DNA of 44,765 bases from NCBI GenBank assembly GCA_964439435.1, contig CAYTOF010000011.1, positions 1-44,765 on the forward strand, read 5' to 3'. The notes beneath the pieces are model-generated. The model saw only the letters and a list, made by a program, of their open reading frames with translations. It was not told the DNA's origin and did not search any database. This stretch comes from CAYTOF01 sp964439435 (GTDB lineage Bacteria; Bacillota; Clostridia; Oscillospirales; QAMX01). Position 1 is the stretch's first letter. Every line of letters begins with the position of its first letter. Below, one piece after another: positions 1-8,255 of this stretch. A program made the position numbers and the translations under genes.

Positions 1-713
1 ACTTTTGTCCAGGCTAGGGCGCGTTCGTATTCCTCTTTGTCATATATGCCAAGCTCCATGCGGCGGGCAAATTCGCTCATGTCGACATATTCATTGCGCA
101 TTCCCAGATAGTCTCCGAAGAAATCCGGATTGACCACAGAACCCGCAATGCCCATGCAGACAGAACCCATGGCAAGATAGCTTCTGCCCTGCAGGATGGC
201 ACAGGCCAGTCCCGCTCTGGCAAATCTCAAGATTTTTTCCTCTACATCCGGTGTTATGCCCACAGCACTGGCGTCTTGAACGTCGCGGCCGTAGATTGAG
301 AATGCGGGCAGGCCCTTTTGGTTGTGGCCCGCCATGGCTGCGGCAAGGTAAACAGCGCCCGGCCTCTCCGTGGCGTTGAGCCCGAAAATGGCCTTGGGTC
401 TGCTCGGATGCATGTCGATTGTCTCGGTTCCGTAGCACCAGCAGGGTGTCACGGATATGGACACCCCCACATTGTTGTCTTGAAACTTTTTCTCACAGGC
501 GGCGGCCTCCGCCACGCGGCCTATTGTGCCGTCAGCAATGACACATCTCACTTCATTTCCGTCGGGATATTTCAGATTGCTTGTGAGCAGTGCTGCCACA
601 TTGTGTGCCATATTCATGACTTGGTCTTCCAGCCCTTCACGAACGCCGTTCATGCGGGCATCGATAATCGGCCTGATGCCTATTGCCGGATAGTCGCCGA
701 TAATTTTCTTCAT
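1..713 (-). CDS. fucI: L-fucose isomerase, N-terminal part (cut by window edge)
   Basis: FucI converts L-fucose to L-fuculose (and D-arabinose to D-ribulose) in the cytoplasm, the first step of fucose catabolism. Reading the minus strand from the ATG at 713-711 gives about 237 residues with no stop before the window edge. The protein starts MKKIIGDYPAIGIRPIIDAR and carries family stretches such as VTPCWCYGTETIDMHP, ERPGAVYLAAAMAGH and PAFSIYGRDVQDA, very close to the Escherichia coli enzyme as I remember it. The catalytic metal ligands lie in the C-terminal part, outside the window, so activity cannot be judged. A GGAGGG ribosome site sits 6 bases before the ATG. The gene diverges from the hydrolase operon. 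What follows it downstream is not visible. Confidence 0.95.
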   Translation of the reverse strand, partial: MKKIIGDYPAIGIRPIIDARMNGVREGLEDQVMNMAHNVAALLTSNLKYPDGNEVRCVIADGTIGRVAEAAACEKKFQDNNVGVSISVTPCWCYGTETIDMHPSRPKAIFGLNATERPGAVYLAAAMAGHNQKGLPAFSIYGRDVQDASAVGITPDVEEKILRFARAGLACAILQGRSYLAMGSVCMGIAGSVVNPDFFGDYLGMRNEYVDMSEFARRMELGIYDKEEYERALAWTK

Positions 714-735
714 ACGTTTAACCCTCCGTTAAATT

Positions 736-752
736 TACCCATGGGTATTATA
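736..752 (-). promoter_or_regulatory. Putative fucI promoter -10 with palindromic operator
   Basis: On the minus strand a perfect TATAAT lies at 752-747, about 35 bases before the fucI start. The -35 region is poor. Directly downstream, over the expected transcription start, is the perfect 12-base palindrome TACCCATGGGTA (736-747). A site there would suit repression by a sugar-responsive regulator, but no regulator gene is visible nearby. That role is inference. Confidence 0.5.
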
Positions 753-863
753 GTTAAATAGGACTTCATATTAATGTTATTTTATCATACAGTATGAATA
801 TTTACAACAAGCAAGTTGGCATACCATGGCACAGTTAAGAGAAGTTTGGCAGGGGATTGGATG

Positions 864-892
864 GTGACTTTTAAGCGGTTTTGTGCTATCAT
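864..892 (+). promoter_or_regulatory. Putative sigma-A promoter of the hydrolase operon
   Basis: GTGACT (864-869), a 17-base spacer and TATCAT (887-892), with an extended -10 TG at 884-885. The predicted start leaves an untranslated leader of about 135 bases before the TTG start of the hydrolase. I recognise no riboswitch in that leader. Confidence 0.5.
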
Positions 893-1032
893 TATATACA
901 AAAGGGCATTGCCAAGACCCATAGGCAATTCAAAAGGGCGGCTGCAACTGCATTGCCGTTAACCCTTTCATATCCGCACGTATTTGTTGCGATATTTCTT
1001 TGATCTGCAGAGAACAATACGGAGGCAAATCC

Positions 1033-1881
1033 TTGGAAAAGCTCTTATCACAAAAAGACATCATCTACAAGACAGTCGGAAATGAAGTTTTGAAGGCAGA
1101 CCTCTATCGCATGCCTGCTTTTGCCGACAAATCGCCTGTTTTTTTCTATTTTCACGGCGGCAGTTGGTCCGGCGGCGACAAGCAGGAACCCTTGATTTTT
1201 CCCAAAATGATGAAAGAGCTGACGGAGCTTGGCATCGTGCTGGTCTCCGTGGAATACAGGTTGGTGCGCCCGGGACTTTGCTTCCCCGCCCCTGTCGACG
1301 ACTGCGTGGATGCCATCCGCTATTTTATAAAAAATGCCGCAAAATACGGCCTTGACCCGAAGCGTGCCTTTTGCGGCGGTATGTCCGCAGGTGCCCATCT
1401 CTCTATGATGTCCGCCTTTGCTAAGTCTCATTTTGGCGATTTTGTCGGAAACAACTTCGTGGACTATCAGATGCGAGCTCTCATCGACATCTGCGGCCCC
1501 GTTGACCTCACATACAAGATTCCCGTGCGCGGACAGGATGATATAGATATTATCTTCAAGGAGTTTCTCTGTTACAACAAGGACAACCGTGCTAAACTGC
1601 TGCACGCAGCAAGCCCATTGACCTATTTGCAGGACAAAGAACCCGCAGAATTGATGCCGATTTTGGCTATCCACGGCACTTTGGATGAGCTTGTACACCA
1701 CAGCCAGTCCCTCCAACTGCAAGAGATTTACGAAAAGGCGGGCGTTCCCTTTGAGCTGTTTCTTATAGAAAACGCCAACCACGGTTTTGGATCCGTAGCC
1801 GGCCATCCTCCTCCCTCCCACAATGTTGAACACATCCAAGCTACCATCGTGGCGTTTATAAAAAAGCATATATTCTCATAA
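1033..1881 (+). CDS. Alpha/beta hydrolase (esterase/lipase-like)
   Basis: A 282-residue cytoplasmic serine hydrolase, probably a carboxylesterase acting on a small acyl or acetyl ester. Visible hallmarks are the oxyanion-hole motif HGGSW (residues 41-45), the nucleophile elbow GMSAG with Ser118, a likely Asp218 in HGTLDE and His250 in ANHGFG, a full triad in the usual order. There is no signal peptide. I chose the TTG at 1033 because GGAGG lies 7 bases before it; an ATG at 1000 in frame has no ribosome site and would place GGAGG inside the gene. It is the first gene of a same-strand unit with a phosphoribosyltransferase, an ABC exporter and an FAD oxidoreductase. Family members include sugar deacetylases, which would fit the glycan theme, but substrate cannot be read from sequence. 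Confidence 0.85.
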   Translation: MEKLLSQKDIIYKTVGNEVLKADLYRMPAFADKSPVFFYFHGGSWSGGDKQEPLIFPKMMKELTELGIVLVSVEYRLVRPGLCFPAPVDDCVDAIRYFIKNAAKYGLDPKRAFCGGMSAGAHLSMMSAFAKSHFGDFVGNNFVDYQMRALIDICGPVDLTYKIPVRGQDDIDIIFKEFLCYNKDNRAKLLHAASPLTYLQDKEPAELMPILAIHGTLDELVHHSQSLQLQEIYEKAGVPFELFLIENANHGFGSVAGHPPPSHNVEHIQATIVAFIKKHIFS

Positions 1882-1943
1882 AAGGCGTTAAATTTTCGAA
1901 AATAATATGAAAGATACATATAAAATACAGATGGGGGAAAGAT

Positions 1944-2486
1944 ATGGAATATCATAAAATTACTATAGCAGGTGTTGAACGGGATTTACCGATTGTCGCC
2001 ATATCGGAAAAGCTTTCAATCGCCGCCTTTGTAATTTTTGGGGACACGGAGATTGTCTATCCTTGCGCAAAGGCGCTGGCGGAGAAATTGCCCGAGGTGG
2101 ACTATCTGATAACGGCGGAGGCCAAAAGCATACCGCTGATCTACGAGATGGCCAAAATCATGAACATGCCAAGGTATATAATCGCCCGTAAGTCCGTCAA
2201 AGGCTATATGTCCCATCCCGTTGTGACGAAGGTAAACTCCATCACAACAAAGGACGAGCAGATCCTCGCCCTGGACGCAGACGACCGCGACAGGATCAGA
2301 GGCAAGAGAATAGCTATTGTGGACGATGTGATCTCCACAGGTGCCTCCCTTGCCGCAATAGAACAGCTGGTCAACGAGGCAGGCGGACATGTAGCGGCCA
2401 GAGCCGCCATATTGTCCGAAGGGGATGCCAACTCCCGAGATGATTTGATTGTGCTTGGGAAAATCCCCCTCTTTTTTCACGACTGA
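1944..2486 (+). CDS. Phosphoribosyltransferase family protein (adenine PRT-like)
   Basis: A 180-residue type I phosphoribosyltransferase. The PRPP-binding loop is clear: RIAIVDDVISTGAS with the two acidic residues at about 127-128. Upstream, TAEAKSIPLIYEMA and ARKSVKGYM resemble adenine/xanthine phosphoribosyltransferases, which join a base to PRPP to make the nucleotide. The start is supported by GGGGGAAAG directly before the ATG. It lies 62 bases after the hydrolase and 31 bases before the ABC gene. Its presence among a hydrolase, an exporter and an oxidoreductase is not explained by simple purine salvage. It could be a housekeeping salvage enzyme that merely shares the transcript, or a divergent enzyme with another acceptor. 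The family call is firm and the base specificity is not. Confidence 0.85.
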   Translation: MEYHKITIAGVERDLPIVAISEKLSIAAFVIFGDTEIVYPCAKALAEKLPEVDYLITAEAKSIPLIYEMAKIMNMPRYIIARKSVKGYMSHPVVTKVNSITTKDEQILALDADDRDRIRGKRIAIVDDVISTGASLAAIEQLVNEAGGHVAARAAILSEGDANSRDDLIVLGKIPLFFHD

Positions 2487-2517
2487 GAGATATAACAGAG
2501 AAAGGTAATTAAAATAC

Positions 2518-4233
2518 GTGATAAAACGCTTTATATCCTACTATAAACCCCACAAGCTCATGTTCTCACTGGATATGACCGCAGCCCTTTTGCTCTCGGG
2601 CTGCAATCTGTTGTTTCCGATAATGACACGGGCTATTTTAAATGACTATATACCAAATAGCAATCTCAGAATGCTGTTTGTGACCGCCGCAATTCTCGTG
2701 ACGGTTTATATCATCAAGATGGGGCTCAACTACTTCATACAGTATTACGGCCATGTGATAGGTGTCAAGATGCAAGGGGCGATGCGCAGAGACATCTTCA
2801 TCAAGCTCCAGGACTTGCCCTTTGCCTTTTTTGACAACAACAAAACAGGTGCCCTGATGTCTCGCATCATAACAGACCTCTTTGACATCTCAGAGCTGGC
2901 CCACCACGGCCCCGAGGATATTTTCATCTCCTTTGTGCTGCTTGTCGGCTCCTTTATAGGTATGGCCGTGATGAACATATGGCTCACCTTGATCATATTT
3001 GCATTCTTGCCCGTCTTGATCTTCTTCTCCGCCAAAAAGCGCGTGAAGATGATGAACGCCTTTCAACGTTCCCGAGAAGAGGTGGCCGAGGTCAACGCAA
3101 CCCTTGAAAACAGCATCTCCGGCATACGCGTCTCCAAAGCTTTTGGCAACCGCGACTACGAAACAGAGCGCTTTACCAGGGACAACGACTCCTTTATGCA
3201 ATCCAGAGACGTGGCCTATAAGACAATGGCGGAATTCCATTCGGGCAACACACTTATCATAGATATGCTCAATGTCGTGGTGTTGCTCGCGGGGGGGCTG
3301 TTCACTTTCTACGGCAAAATCACTCCGGGTGACTTCATGGCGTTTTTACTGTATGTGAACATCTTCCTTGACCCCATCAGACGCCTTATCGGATTTATAG
3401 AGCAGTATCAAAACGCCATGACGGGGTTCAAACGTTTTTTGGAGATCATCGACTCCAACCCCGAAGAGGAGGCACCGGACGCCAAGGAGCTTTCGGACGT
3501 GGCGGGTAAAATCGACATAGTCAATGTCAGCTTCACCTACGGCGAGTCAAAACAGGTGCTCTCCGATATCAATTTGAGCATAGCGCCGGGCAGGAAAGTC
3601 GCCCTGGTAGGCCCTTCGGGTGGCGGTAAGACAACTCTGTGCCATCTGATTCCGAGATTTTATGAACTGACCAAGGGGCGCATAGAGATAGATGACAAGG
3701 ACATCACCTCCCTGACCCGCTCCTCTCTGCGCAGAAACATCGGCCTTGTGCAGCAGGATGTGTTTTTGTTCACCGGCACAATCTACGACAATATCTACTT
3801 TGGAAATGTCAACGCAAGCAGAGAAGATGTCATCGAGGCCGCCAAAAACGCCAACATACACGACTTTATACTCACTCTACCCGAGGGATATGACACTTTC
3901 ATCGGGGAGCGTGGGGTGAAGCTCTCAGGCGGACAAAAACAACGCATCGCCATTGCCCGTGTGTTCTTGAAAAACCCACCCATCTTGATACTGGATGAGG
4001 CCACAAGCGCCCTTGACAATGTCACGGAATATGCCGTGCAGCAGTCTTTGGACTCTTTGAGCGCCGGCAGAACAACCCTTGTCGTCGCCCATCGTCTGTC
4101 GACGGTGCGCAATGCCGACGAGATCATCGTGCTCACCGACGAAGGCGTGGAGGAGCGCGGCTCCCACGAGGAGCTCATCGCCTCCAACGGAATCTACACC
4201 GAGCTTTACAACACACAATTTGTCAAGGCATAG
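2518..4233 (+). CDS. ABC exporter half-transporter (permease plus ATPase)
   Basis: A 571-residue type I exporter half-transporter with an N-terminal six-helix membrane domain (about 15-305) and a C-terminal ATPase. Walker A is GPSGGGKTT (Lys at about 371), the signature LSGGQKQR is near 469, Walker B is ILILDEATSALD and the switch histidine is in VVAHRLS. All catalytic motifs are canonical, so it can work as a homodimer; no partner half-transporter is adjacent. The start is GTG, with AAAGG about 12 bases upstream, which is weak. It resembles multidrug or lipid exporters of the MsbA/BmrA type, and the substrate is unknown. It sits 31 bases after the phosphoribosyltransferase and is followed by the FAD oxidoreductase. 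Confidence 0.9.
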   Translation: MIKRFISYYKPHKLMFSLDMTAALLLSGCNLLFPIMTRAILNDYIPNSNLRMLFVTAAILVTVYIIKMGLNYFIQYYGHVIGVKMQGAMRRDIFIKLQDLPFAFFDNNKTGALMSRIITDLFDISELAHHGPEDIFISFVLLVGSFIGMAVMNIWLTLIIFAFLPVLIFFSAKKRVKMMNAFQRSREEVAEVNATLENSISGIRVSKAFGNRDYETERFTRDNDSFMQSRDVAYKTMAEFHSGNTLIIDMLNVVVLLAGGLFTFYGKITPGDFMAFLLYVNIFLDPIRRLIGFIEQYQNAMTGFKRFLEIIDSNPEEEAPDAKELSDVAGKIDIVNVSFTYGESKQVLSDINLSIAPGRKVALVGPSGGGKTTLCHLIPRFYELTKGRIEIDDKDITSLTRSSLRRNIGLVQQDVFLFTGTIYDNIYFGNVNASREDVIEAAKNANIHDFILTLPEGYDTFIGERGVKLSGGQKQRIAIARVFLKNPPILILDEATSALDNVTEYAVQQSLDSLSAGRTTLVVAHRLSTVRNADEIIVLTDEGVEERGSHEELIASNGIYTELYNTQFVKA

Positions 4234-4299
4234 CTTGAAGCCGCACTCTGCGGATTTATGACCCCCCGCCACGGACAAGCCATACAGAAAGGACCCCTT

Positions 4300-5646
4300 A
4301 TGTCATATATTTATGAGCCCGCCAAAAAAGTCAAGGTCATCGCCAGGGCCAATATCTGTGTGATCGGAGGCAGCTGTACGGGTTTGTTTGCAGCCATCAG
4401 GGCAGCAAGACTCGGAGCCAAGGTTGTTTTGATAGAAAAGCAGAACTGTTTTGGCGGAACAGCCACAAGCGGCCTTGTCAATGTCTGGCACTCCCTCCAT
4501 GATTTTGACAACAATGAACAGATCATCGGCGGTTTGACCCATGAGGTCATTGAAAAGCTCGACAAACTCGGTGCCATCAGAAAAAATTTAGGCTCCAAGC
4601 ACAGCTCCTATGTTTTGAACACCGAAGAGCTGAAAATCGAACTGGACAACCTTGTCAAAGAAAATAAAATTGAGGCCTTTTTGCACACATACTACTGCGG
4701 GGTCATCGCCCAAGAGGACACCATCACCCATGTGCTGGTGGAAAACAAAGACGGCAGAGGCGCCATCGAGGCTGATTTCTTCATCGACGCCTCAGGGGAT
4801 GGGGATGTCGCACGGGATTTAAAGCTCGAGGGCTATTACCACGGCAGTGCCCAGCCCCCCACATACTGTTTTTATATGCAGGGCAAGGTCCGCAGCGACG
4901 AGCTCGGAGCGATGATTGCAGAGCACGGAGCGGAGTTTGGCCTGGAGGACGATTGGGGCTGGTATAATGACCTGGTGAATTCCCCATTGTCGATGAGAGC
5001 GGACTTTCATGTTTTCAACAAGCTCTGCGATCGGGCTGCCGATTTGACAGATGCAGAGATCGAGGGCAGGCAGAAGATGAGGGCGCTGGTAAAAATGCTC
5101 AAAGCCCACGGCGACCCGGAGCAGAACTACAATCTCATTGCCTCCTGCTCGCAGATAGGGATAAGGGAGACCATCCACTACAAGACGAGGTTTAAGGCAA
5201 ATGAGATGGATTTGCTCCTTGGAAAAGAATATAATACCCGCATATTAAAAGGCACATATCGCATAGACATACACCATGCCGATGATTTTGGCATCACCTT
5301 TAAAAACCTTGACGGCTATATGCATACGGATTACGGAAAAAGCGGCAAGAGAGTTGAAGGAAATTGGAGAGAGGATTTAAGCCTCTCGGGGGATTATGCA
5401 CAGTTCTATCAACTGCCCTTTGAGGCCATTGTCACAAAGGATTATAAAAATTTTATCCCCGCAGGCAGGATGCTGAATGCAGATGAGGGCGCCTTCGGAG
5501 CTTTGCGCGTCATGGTCAATTTGAACCAGGTGGGCGAAGCTGCGGGCGTGGCTGCTTTTCTGGCCGTTGACCGCGGCACAGATATCCGAGAGCTTGACGG
5601 AGAGGATGTCAAAGAGCTCCTAAACAAGGGCGGCTCCGCTCTGTGA
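4300..5646 (+). CDS. FAD-dependent oxidoreductase (FAD_oxidored type)
   Basis: A 448-residue flavoprotein. The N-terminus has a Rossmann FAD-binding motif in the form VIGGSCTGLFAAIRAA, followed about 20 residues later by the acidic residue of VVLIEK that contacts the ribose. FIDASGDGDVA is the second FAD motif. The C-terminal FIPAGRMLNADEGAFGALRV and NLNQVGEAAGVAA are typical of the PF12831-like family, often found in glycan-utilisation clusters with unknown substrate. The ATG at 4300 is preferred over 4258 because AGAAAGGA ends 7 bases before it. It is the last gene of the unit and is followed by an intrinsic terminator. The family is confident; the reaction is unknown. Confidence 0.85.
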   Translation: MSYIYEPAKKVKVIARANICVIGGSCTGLFAAIRAARLGAKVVLIEKQNCFGGTATSGLVNVWHSLHDFDNNEQIIGGLTHEVIEKLDKLGAIRKNLGSKHSSYVLNTEELKIELDNLVKENKIEAFLHTYYCGVIAQEDTITHVLVENKDGRGAIEADFFIDASGDGDVARDLKLEGYYHGSAQPPTYCFYMQGKVRSDELGAMIAEHGAEFGLEDDWGWYNDLVNSPLSMRADFHVFNKLCDRAADLTDAEIEGRQKMRALVKMLKAHGDPEQNYNLIASCSQIGIRETIHYKTRFKANEMDLLLGKEYNTRILKGTYRIDIHHADDFGITFKNLDGYMHTDYGKSGKRVEGNWREDLSLSGDYAQFYQLPFEAIVTKDYKNFIPAGRMLNADEGAFGALRVMVNLNQVGEAAGVAAFLAVDRGTDIRELDGEDVKELLNKGGSAL

Positions 5647-5708
5647 GGACACATTGATAATGTGAGTTCAACATTCAAGGGAGCCGTGACAAATCAACTT
5701 TTATAAGT

Positions 5709-5746
5709 AAAACCCTCGTTTATCAGGCAAGATGGACGAGGGTTTT
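5709..5746 (+). terminator. Intrinsic terminator after the FAD oxidoreductase
   Basis: Perfect 11-base inverted repeat AAAACCCTCGT / ACGAGGGTTTT with a 16-base loop, ending in TTTTGTGTT. It closes the 1033-5646 unit. A closely similar stem ends the HAD gene at 21382-21419. Confidence 0.85.
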
Positions 5747-5901
5747 GTGTTGGAGAAAAAAGCACAGGGGATTTCACCCTTGCTGCCGGTAGCTTTCATA
5801 TATTATAACAGGTAGAGTACCAACAAAACCAAATTTACATACAAGCTGCCCCACACCCATTTTATGGATCGCATAATTTATATACCTGCAGCCAAGAAAA
5901 C

Positions 5902-5944
5902 CCACCCCGTTGTCATCATCCCTCGAAAGGAGGGGAATCAAAGG
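5902..5944 (+). repeat. Dispersed intergenic repeat, copy 1
   Basis: Contains CCCACCCCG followed by CCTCGAAAGGAGGGGAATCA (5921-5940). The same layout, an ACCACCC block and then a CCCTC...GGAGGGGAATTAA core, recurs at 21516-21580 and 27981-28030, always between genes and always on this strand. The rest of 5747-6025 shows no gene. Confidence 0.55.
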
Positions 5945-5981
5945 CGACCACCCCGGCATGCTATGCAAGCCGGAGTGGTCG
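5945..5981 (-). terminator. Hairpin downstream of the 6026 gene
   Basis: 13-base arms with one mismatch (CGACCACCCCGGC / GCCGGAGTGGTCG) and an 11-base loop. It lies 45 bases past the stop of the minus-strand gene ending at 6026. The T tract is weak (CCTTTGATT), so it may be part of the adjacent repeat rather than a dedicated terminator. Confidence 0.45.
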
Positions 5982-6025
5982 AGTTCTTACAAATGCTCGG
6001 AAATGGGGCGTTTATTGCGGAGCTG

Positions 6026-6826
6026 TTATTTTATGCCTATCTCACTCAGCACATGATCTATCCCATTTATCTTGGCTCTTATTGCAGACAAGTCGGGAGT
6101 TGAGGACGTCAAGCGGAGGGAGAACACCGCCATGTTGCTGTCTGTGCCGGTGAAAAACGACACGCCCACCCATTTCACATTCGGGTAGTTTTTGGACGGG
6201 CTCCAAAAATAGTCCTCCGAGAGGAACAGCCTATGGGCGGCCGAAAACAGGTATTCGATCTCGTCGCGCTCTGTTATTTCCGCGCTGATCACTTCGGTCA
6301 GCTCCGCGCCCCACGCATCCTTTTGCCCAAGCTCTTTCACACCGGAAACACGCACCGACAATATGTCGTCTGTTGTATACTTAAAGACCGCGCACATATC
6401 CCGCCTGACCTCTTCCAACCGCCACAGCGGCTCCATCGGATCCGGCGAGTCCGCGACGAAGACCGCATGAGGGACCTCTCTTTGCGTTCCGTCAGTGAAA
6501 TGATATGTAAAATAATACAGTGCGGGCCTTGTATGGAACAGTTGGCGGTATTTTTCGTGCTCTTTCATGACGGGGATTACCTCCAGTGCGGTTTTTATCC
6601 CCTCGGGGTCGGTCAGTGTGAACTCGCCCGATACAGTCAAGTCAAAGTCCATGTTCAGCTCATCGGGATCGGCCACGGCGACGCGGATTTTTTCTATGTC
6701 CTTTGCCCTGTAGTGCAAATCAGGGAAATTTTGGTCGGCTTTTTGCGGCCACAGGAAAATCGCCGCAGCGGTAAAGGCAGCAGCTGCGATCACCAACGCA
6801 CCCGCAATCAATATTTTTTTGCGCAT
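6026..6826 (-). CDS. Membrane-anchored exported protein of unknown function
   Basis: I do not recognise this 266-residue protein. It begins MRKK and then has an alanine-rich hydrophobic segment (about residues 5-27) that looks like an uncleaved signal anchor. The rest, about 240 residues, is predicted to lie outside the cell. The ectodomain is mixed acidic and basic, has no lipobox, and has a single cysteine. AAAGGAG lies 8 bases before the ATG. It is on the same strand as the frameshifted exported protein at 6965-7794, separated by a 12-base perfect hairpin, so the two may share transcription only partly. The ectodomain suggests a sensor or accessory surface protein, but that is a guess. Confidence 0.65.
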   Translation of the reverse strand: MRKKILIAGALVIAAAAFTAAAIFLWPQKADQNFPDLHYRAKDIEKIRVAVADPDELNMDFDLTVSGEFTLTDPEGIKTALEVIPVMKEHEKYRQLFHTRPALYYFTYHFTDGTQREVPHAVFVADSPDPMEPLWRLEEVRRDMCAVFKYTTDDILSVRVSGVKELGQKDAWGAELTEVISAEITERDEIEYLFSAAHRLFLSEDYFWSPSKNYPNVKWVGVSFFTGTDSNMAVFSLRLTSSTPDLSAIRAKINGIDHVLSEIGIK

Positions 6827-6925
6827 ATTCGCTCCTTTCCATGCATGCCTGTGGCGTATCTTGTTTGGTTTTCAAAGGCTAACCCATAAACCATATCATT
6901 TTCGCCACGTATTCGCACATTAATG

Positions 6926-6957
6926 CCAAAGGAGCCGCGCATGCACGGCTCCTTTGG
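6926..6957 (-). terminator. Perfect 12-base stem between two unknown exported genes
   Basis: CCAAAGGAGCCG / CGGCTCCTTTGG, 8-base loop. It lies just past the stop at 6965. The T-rich side is on the plus strand, where no gene precedes it. On the minus strand it may slow or partly terminate transcription. Confidence 0.5.
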
Positions 6958-6964
6958 ATACATT

Positions 6965-7794
6965 TTAATTTTTTATGATCTGTTGGACAGTGACCAAGCT
7001 TTCAAATGCTTCTCCGCTTGAAAGAGCCTTTACGGTCACTTTTGCGGACAGCACGGGGTCACCGTCGTTGTTGACCGAGAAGCGAATTTCCTCGATTTGG
7101 AAGGAGTCATACGCATCTTCTATCTTTGCCATCAGTTCCGCTTGCGCGCGTTCTATGCCGGGATTGGTTTCCCAAAGGGCATATTTTTCGTATCTGTTGA
7201 GATAAAACGCCGAATAGGCGACGACCTCGCCGTCAAGCCTTACATATACCTTGACCTCGTCGTCGGATTTATACCCCATAACAGGCAAGTACAGGGAAAT
7301 ATCATATTGTCCAAAAAGCTGTCGTAAGTATACTTGTCGTAGACATATTTCCCGGCTGCTTCGGGGAGGACTTTTGCGAGATATCCCTGCGCTGTCGCAA
7401 TCGCGAGGTCTGCGCCTATGTCTTTGCCAAGGCTCGATGGATCCGTCACGAAGTCGTAGCGCAGCGTCCCGCACAGTGTGTCAGTATTATAAAGGAAGTA
7501 GTATTCTGTCCCGCCCTTCTCGGTGTATATGTCGTAGGTTCCATAGCTGTCGGCCCTGTCCTTGGGGTGGGCCTTGTTGTGGTTGTTGGTGAAACGGTAC
7601 TCAAGGTTTACCGTGCGTCCCAGGTGATTAATCGTTTTCGTCGGCAGCGCATCTTTGTTTTCGATGAGCCCGAAATGCAGAACCTCCTCGCCGCTTTCTT
7701 TATTTCTGTCGCCCGACACGGCAAAAACAGTGATGGACGTGGCGACAACGATACAAAGAAATATGGCGGCGGCTATTATCCTTTTCTTTTTCAT
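6965..7794 (-). pseudogene. Exported protein of unknown function, interrupted by a -1 frameshift
   Basis: Two overlapping reading frames together make one protein of about 276 residues. The N-terminal frame starts at the ATG at 7794 with AGGAGG 5 bases before it, and has a hydrophobic signal segment (MKKKRIIAAAIFLCIVVATS). It runs through KYTYDSF to about 7313. The C-terminal frame continues from QYDISLYLPVMGYKS to a stop at 6965. Restoring one base in the AAAAA run at 7313-7317 (TTTTT on the coding strand) gives DSFFGQYDISLYLP and an exact multiple of three. So either the gene has lost a base or the assembly has. Without the fix, the product ends after about 184 residues with an unrelated tail (IFPCTCLLWG). 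I do not recognise the family; the middle part, AIATAQGYLAKVLPEAAGKY, is vaguely like PepSY-type extracellular domains. Confidence 0.7.
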
Positions 7795-7959
7795 ACAAGT
7801 CCTCCTTTTCACAACATCATTACAACGCTTCCTGTGAGTTCATTCACAAATGAAAAACGGTACAAAATTGACAGCTATTCGTTTTCATATCGTTTCTCCG
7901 AGGCAATCTGCCACTTGAACAAGTACATTGAAAAATATGGTTCATATGTCGGCAAATCG

Positions 7960-7996
7960 ATTATAACATGTAATACATATATTGTCAACAATATAT
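7960..7996 (-). promoter_or_regulatory. Consensus sigma-A promoter overlapped by a perfect palindrome
   Basis: On the minus strand TTGACA (7988-7983), a 17-base spacer and TATAAT (7965-7960), both hexamers perfect. A 9+2+9 perfect inverted repeat (ATATATTGT / ACAATATAT, 7977-7996) covers the -35, and an ATGTA-T-TACAT dyad sits in the spacer. It should drive the gene starting at 7794 with a leader of about 155 bases. A promoter this strong with operators over it suggests tight repression. The rest of 7795-8255 holds no gene. Confidence 0.8.
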
Positions 7997-8025
7997 TATC
8001 CTTTTTTTTATAATTGACGAAATGA

Positions 8026-8054
8026 CAAACAAGCATTCACATGATGCTTGTTTG
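8026..8054 (-). terminator. Perfect 11-base stem-loop after the exporter operon
   Basis: CAAACAAGCAT / ATGCTTGTTTG with a 7-base loop. It is the only clear hairpin downstream of the last permease (stop at 8256), about 200 bases away. The T tracts are modest on either strand. Confidence 0.5.
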
Positions 8055-8255
8055 TTTGATGTTTTTTGTCTTTTTACAAAACATGCAGCCGAATCTATAA
8101 CAGAAATGACAAATGGTGTAAATTCAAAATGAGCTAAAAGCTTAAACTTCTGTTAGAATATTAAGGGATAAATCAAAATCTTACGGGAGCTTTCAGAGGG
8201 TATATGCAATAAATTTGCGTTGCTTCTCCGCTTCTCCCCGGAAAATGGTGTTTCT

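Noticed and set aside
1048..1869. 273-codon minus-strand open frame
   Set aside because: Antisense to the alpha/beta hydrolase, which has a full catalytic triad and ribosome site.
8057..8255. tRNA or small RNA after the permease gene
   Set aside because: I searched by eye for a cloverleaf and CCA-like end and found none; only a simple stem-loop lies further on.
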